Source: Lucifuga dentata
Taxonomy: Eukaryota; Chordata; Actinopteri; Ophidiiformes; Bythitidae
Direction: 5' to 3'
Assembly (NCBI GenBank): GCA_014773175.1
Contig: VXCM01000066.1
Coordinates: forward strand, 54,348-118,347
DNA length: 64,000 nucleotides
The position numbers were made by a program, and so were the translations under genes. Below, piece by piece: positions 59,983 through 64,000 of this stretch. Position 1 is the stretch's first letter; each line of letters starts with the position of its first letter. A model generated the notes under the pieces. That model was given only the letters and a program-made list of their open reading frames with translations, was not told the DNA's origin and did not search any database.

Positions 59983-60954
59983 CTCTGAGAATACTGCAAC
60001 ACTACAAATAAGTGTTGTGAATCCAGTGATGTTGCTTAAATAATATTTTCCATGACTAATACCTTCAGTATCACTCATGGTTGTAGCAGATGAATACTTG
60101 GTGAAACCCCTAATAGAGGCTGAGCTTGTTATTTTGGCCTGTTTCAGCTCAAGTTTAATCAAATTCACTAATGAAGGCATTATAAATACAGCTGCAGTCA
60201 ATCAAAGTGCTGAATTAAGTCAATAAATATATAAAATTACATATTAATAAAGTAGTGCCAGAAAACACAAGGCACACTCAGAACATATTATCACAACAGC
60301 ATTGCAACAAATTGTACATTTGTGATGCTTATGATGTTAAAATATACGTTGATTTTGTGTCGGTGTTGATTGGAGTCTGCAGTGTAAAACTTTTTATTTT
60401 GTCCAGGGAGCAGATTCATATGAAATACACTGCATCTGGAAAAAAATTAGCAAATAGTGCTAGAATAACAAAGGTAGCACTTATTGTTTTACAGGTGTTT
60501 GTGTTATTATGTCGACCTCACTCACTGGTTTGGTCCTTTAAGCAGGCCTTTTAACATGTATATGTGTGTGTATAGGCTTGTATGTGTGTCACTTCTGAAT
60601 TATGTACTGTACGGCAGTGAAAATGGAGTCTGCAGAAATGAGCCGGTGCATTGGCGAATCCCTGCAACTACTTTCCTTCCTTATGATGATTACAGCAGGC
60701 TGTGATTTACTAGCAGCCAAATGGAAGAGCAGATAGAACCACGTCCTGTCGCTGCCAGCTGAGGAATGTGAGCTCCTGAACACAGAGGCCTTCGATGGAG
60801 ATATGACAAGCTAATGGCCCCTGACCCGCAGCGAACAGCCACAGGAAACACACAACGATAACTCAGGCCAAATGACACCACAGCAACTCTGGAGGGGGAA
60901 TTAGTTTGAGATTCTTGTGCATTCATCAGGTATTTGATGGCTTGATCTGTCTGT

Positions 60955-61310
60955 AAACTACAGCAGTGAAAAAAATACTTAAGTTAAAAAGTATTACCAC
61001 AGTATACTCTGTTACAAGTAAAAGTCCTGAAGCCTTACTCAAGTTACTTTACTGTATCTGGTATGTGTTAAAGCATCAACAATGAAAATACACCCAAATT
61101 TTATGTCAGATTATCTTGTATCTCTGATGAGGTGAAGGATTGCCTGCTTGAGAAAATTTTCTAAAAATAAAATTAAAGTATCTAAATACAGTACTACAGC
61201 TTCAGATAAATGTAGTAGTATAAAAAGTATAATAATTCCCTCTGAAAGCTTCTGAAGTAAAACAAAATACAGCACTTGAGTAAATGTAATTAGGCTACTT
61301 CCCACATCTG
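60955..61310. repeat. common teleost repeat, copy 1
   Basis: It carries AAGTAAAAGTCCTG, ACTCAAGTTACTTTACTGTA and CACTTGAGTAAATGTAATTA, the hallmark phrases of a very abundant fish short repeat. No coding content. Confidence 0.5.
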
Positions 61311-61424
61311 TTAAAGGACAGTAGTTACATAACGTAAATATGAAGACTGGACCCAGATTTGACGTTTATGATAGATTTGGCAATGGTTTAAAAAATGCAA
61401 TTCATTAAATCAAAGTGGTAATAC

Positions 61425-61965
61425 CACAATGGAAAGTAAAAGTCCTGTATTCAAAATTCAAAAACAAACAAACAAAAAAACTCCCTCAAATATCAGTTGT
61501 AGAAATCTCATTATGAAAGCTTGCCAATGTCACAGGGTTGAATCAACTTATTAAATTATAAATTATTTTTAGAAATCCCCAAAACTGAGATACATGGCTT
61601 TTCACATTGTTAGGTAAAAAAAAAGTTTGTATCTGCAATTTTGGAGATTTTCTTTGGATCAGTTGATTCCCTTTATACAATTACTGAGATGATATGTAAA
61701 ATACATTGCTCCATCGAGTTAAAACAAAGCTGAGATAAAATGTTTTTATCTGACAACAGCAATATTTTATAATTTGATCATATATTAAATCTAAAGTCTG
61801 CAAAGCAACGAGGAACCAGAGCCATCAGATAAATAAAGATGAATAACATTTCCCTCTGAAGTGTGGAGTAGAAATAAGAATACAAAATGGAACTACTCAA
61901 AAAAGTACCTCAAAATTGTACTTAACTACAGTATTTGAGAAAATGTAGATAGTTCCTTTCCACCT
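61425..61965. repeat. common teleost repeat, copy 2
   Basis: It shares GTAAAAGTCCTG and, at the other end, TTCCCTCTGAAG, AAAGTACCTCAAAATTGTAC and TAGTTCCTTTCCACCTGC with the previous repeat family. The middle is diverged. Confidence 0.5.
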
Positions 61966-62714
61966 GCATTTTGGGCATTAACCAACTCCGAAATGATTTG
62001 GAATTCCAAAATTCCCCCCAAAATTACTCCACCAGAAAGAACCAGAAAATGGAAAGCCAGCAGCCAGTCTGCAGCCTGAGTTTAGAAGTTGTGAGTTTGG
62101 GGAACCTGCTAATTTATTTGACTTATACTGCAGGGAAACGGAAGGGATCATAACGATTTTTTTAGCTGAAAATACCTCTCCACTGAGGGGCTTCAGGGTG
62201 GCCGTCTGTTTAGCCCTCCACCACCACCCGGCTAAGAGTAGATCTAAAAGAATTACACACACTCAGGCTTTGTTTCCTCATATAATCACACAAAAGGATT
62301 TTTCTTGAAAATGATCATAAATCACAGGCCGGATCAATACAGTAGACCCTGGCTGCAGCAGCCTGATAACACAATCAATACAGGGTATTTGGATTTTAAT
62401 TAATACACGACGGTGCCTCAGCCCTGAAAGAGTGAAATATGACCTCAAGCTCTTTTGAAATACACCCTGATATGCCCCGTCCCCCCGCAGAGCAACACAT
62501 GTGGCCCGATATCTGCTCATCAGATGTCAACACCAACGTAATGTGGTACCTGCAGACGGACGTTACCGTTAAGCAAGGTGAGTGGCCGCTCCAGCTAACA
62601 GAGCCGCAACAACTACACATACAATGTGACACATCAAATCATGTTGTAATGCTGCGATTTGAATTTTGGCAGTGTGGGAACATGTTTGTCTGCCTTTAGT
62701 CACAAAATATGTCT

Positions 62715-62751
62715 TCATTTATTTATTTGATTTATTTAGATAGGGACCATG

Positions 62752-62798
<47 letters not shown>

Positions 62799-62950
62799 GA
62801 CGAGATGCTTTGTGCCAAATTTAGCTGTCAGCTAATTTCCATCTGCAGACCCCGGACGGTAAACGTAAAACAAATATCCAATATTATAATAAAAAAAACA
62901 AAAACAAAAACAAAAAAAAACTCACATTTACAAAACAAACATACACAGTT
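62715..62950. repeat. repeat fragment with poly-A runs
   Basis: TTTATTTAGATAGGGACCAT to TTAGCTGTCAGCTAATTTCC and CATCTGCAGACCC resembles a common fish interspersed repeat, broken by A-rich tracts at 62763-62793 and 62889-62921. Confidence 0.4.
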
Positions 62951-64000
62951 TCTCTCATACTAACCATTATTCATAAATATACAAACTTGTGACATCAAAC
63001 ATCAGCATATTCATACACACACAATCATCATGTGCAATTCCAAATTTCAAATCTCATTCATAATCAAAAAATTCAAATTAATGTTGACATGCCAGGCTGC
63101 TAAGGATCCATTTTCAGTATCAAAGGGGTCAGGAAAGGGCCCCCTCCATGTTGCCCAGGGCCCCAAAATCTCTAGGTCTGCTCCTGGGTACCTGAGCACA
63201 GACAGAAGATAAAGAACAGATAGAGAGAAAGACAATGAATGGGAGCGTCTCCATATTTGTACCAGCAGCAGGAAAAGACAAAAGACAGAATGATCCGATC
63301 TGTCCTCACGTCCCTCCAGAGAGGCCGGCAAATCGTCAAAGCCGATATGGAGGCTCAGACCCAGACAGGTTCCCCCGCAATATCCAAAACCTTCACTCAG
63401 CAGTTATTGCAACTGAATGGGAGCAGGGCTTTCATCCCAAAACACAAAGCAAAGGGAGAAAAGACCAAAAAAGAAATCAAAAGTGAACAAAGAGGGATTG
63501 AACAGAGAGTAGAGAGTGACAGACAGCACCAAGACAGGCTGTTAGGTTATGTAGACTGAAGGCAGCCTGGAAATTTCTGATCGCTTTAATTCACTACACC
63601 CAACTTGCCTGAACACCCCACCCCCCCGCTTTTATCTAACACTGTGTTTCTCTATTGATTTTTTCTTTATCTTCCAGGCTGGATAAGAGGACAGAGAGGT
63701 ACGGGAACAGGAGTGAATGGAGAACTTTCCTGAAGATTGCTGCTATTCTCCAGCTTATTGCCTCCTGTCGTTCATGGTTTCACATGACATGAGGGTGTCA
63801 GGATCACCTTCCAGCTGTAAATGAGGAAGGTGATGATACCGGCGGACTGGGATCAAAAAAGAAGAGAAGATTGGATGAGATGGAAAGTTTGGAAGATTGA
63901 AGAAGAAAGGGGCAAAAATTAAATAAACATCTGGGTGTAAATATTTGCTGGAGCACTGAGAGAGAATAGTTCCGCCAAGGAAGTTTAGTGCATTTGTGGA

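Larger units (their letters stand above)
58481..64000. other. intergenic DNA upstream of sall3
   Basis: No gene recognised. It contains one TTAA-flanked inverted-repeat element (59487-59982), two copies of a common fish repeat (60955-61310, 61425-61965), a repeat fragment with a poly-A run (62715-62950), and repeat-poor blocks near 58975-59220 and 62165-62460. Overlapping open frames at 63235-63559 have no recognisable domain. Confidence 0.55.

Noticed and set aside
1..64000. tRNA, rRNA, snRNA, CRISPR or viral genes
   Set aside because: No convincing cloverleaf, snRNA or spaced-repeat array was seen on either strand, and no endogenous viral gene was recognised.

Overview
The window is vertebrate nuclear DNA, almost certainly from a teleost fish. 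Both genes have vertebrate exon-intron structure with GT-AG introns. Intergenic and intronic DNA is AT-rich and carries fish-type interspersed repeats: LINE 3' tails, short DNA transposons with long inverted repeats, and microsatellites. Species cannot be read from the sequence.

Two protein genes are resolved, both on the minus strand and head-to-tail. On the right, sall3 (57488 down to 48491) encodes a spalt-like C2H2 zinc-finger transcription repressor of 1266 residues in four coding exons. About 1.5 kb downstream, atp9b (46978 down to 4831) encodes a class-2 P4-ATPase (putative phospholipid flippase of the Golgi/endosome system) of 1135 residues in thirty coding exons. I read every splice junction of both genes by eye. 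All exon lengths and phases are consistent, so both reading frames are open from start to stop.

The order SALL3-ATP9B on one strand matches the human 18q23 arrangement and supports both names. The protein sequences also favour these paralogues over SALL4 and ATP9A.

Layout: 1-4830 is the downstream flank and probable atp9b 3' UTR, with two unassigned exon-like segments near 0.7 and 1.1 kb. 4831-46978 is atp9b; its longer introns hold TTAA-flanked inverted-repeat elements, LINE tails, perfect short hairpins and a few repeat-poor stretches that may be conserved non-coding elements. 46979-48490 is the short intergenic gap holding the atp9b promoter. 48491-57488 is sall3. 57489-64000 is the GC-richer sall3 promoter side and upstream intergenic DNA with fish repeats; no further gene was recognised there.

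The most notable biology is in sall3. The C2H2 pair that SALL1 and human SALL3 carry between the central triple finger and the last pair is absent. A splice donor sits exactly at the conserved R/K-E-R-G-K codons, where human SALL3 appears to have a potential donor. The second notable point is a 33-nt in-frame microexon near the C-terminus of atp9b, whose removal would give an ATP9A-like tail. Eighteen single Ns mark unmerged contig joins; at four of them a 56-113 bp sequence is repeated on both sides, so those duplications are assembly artefacts.
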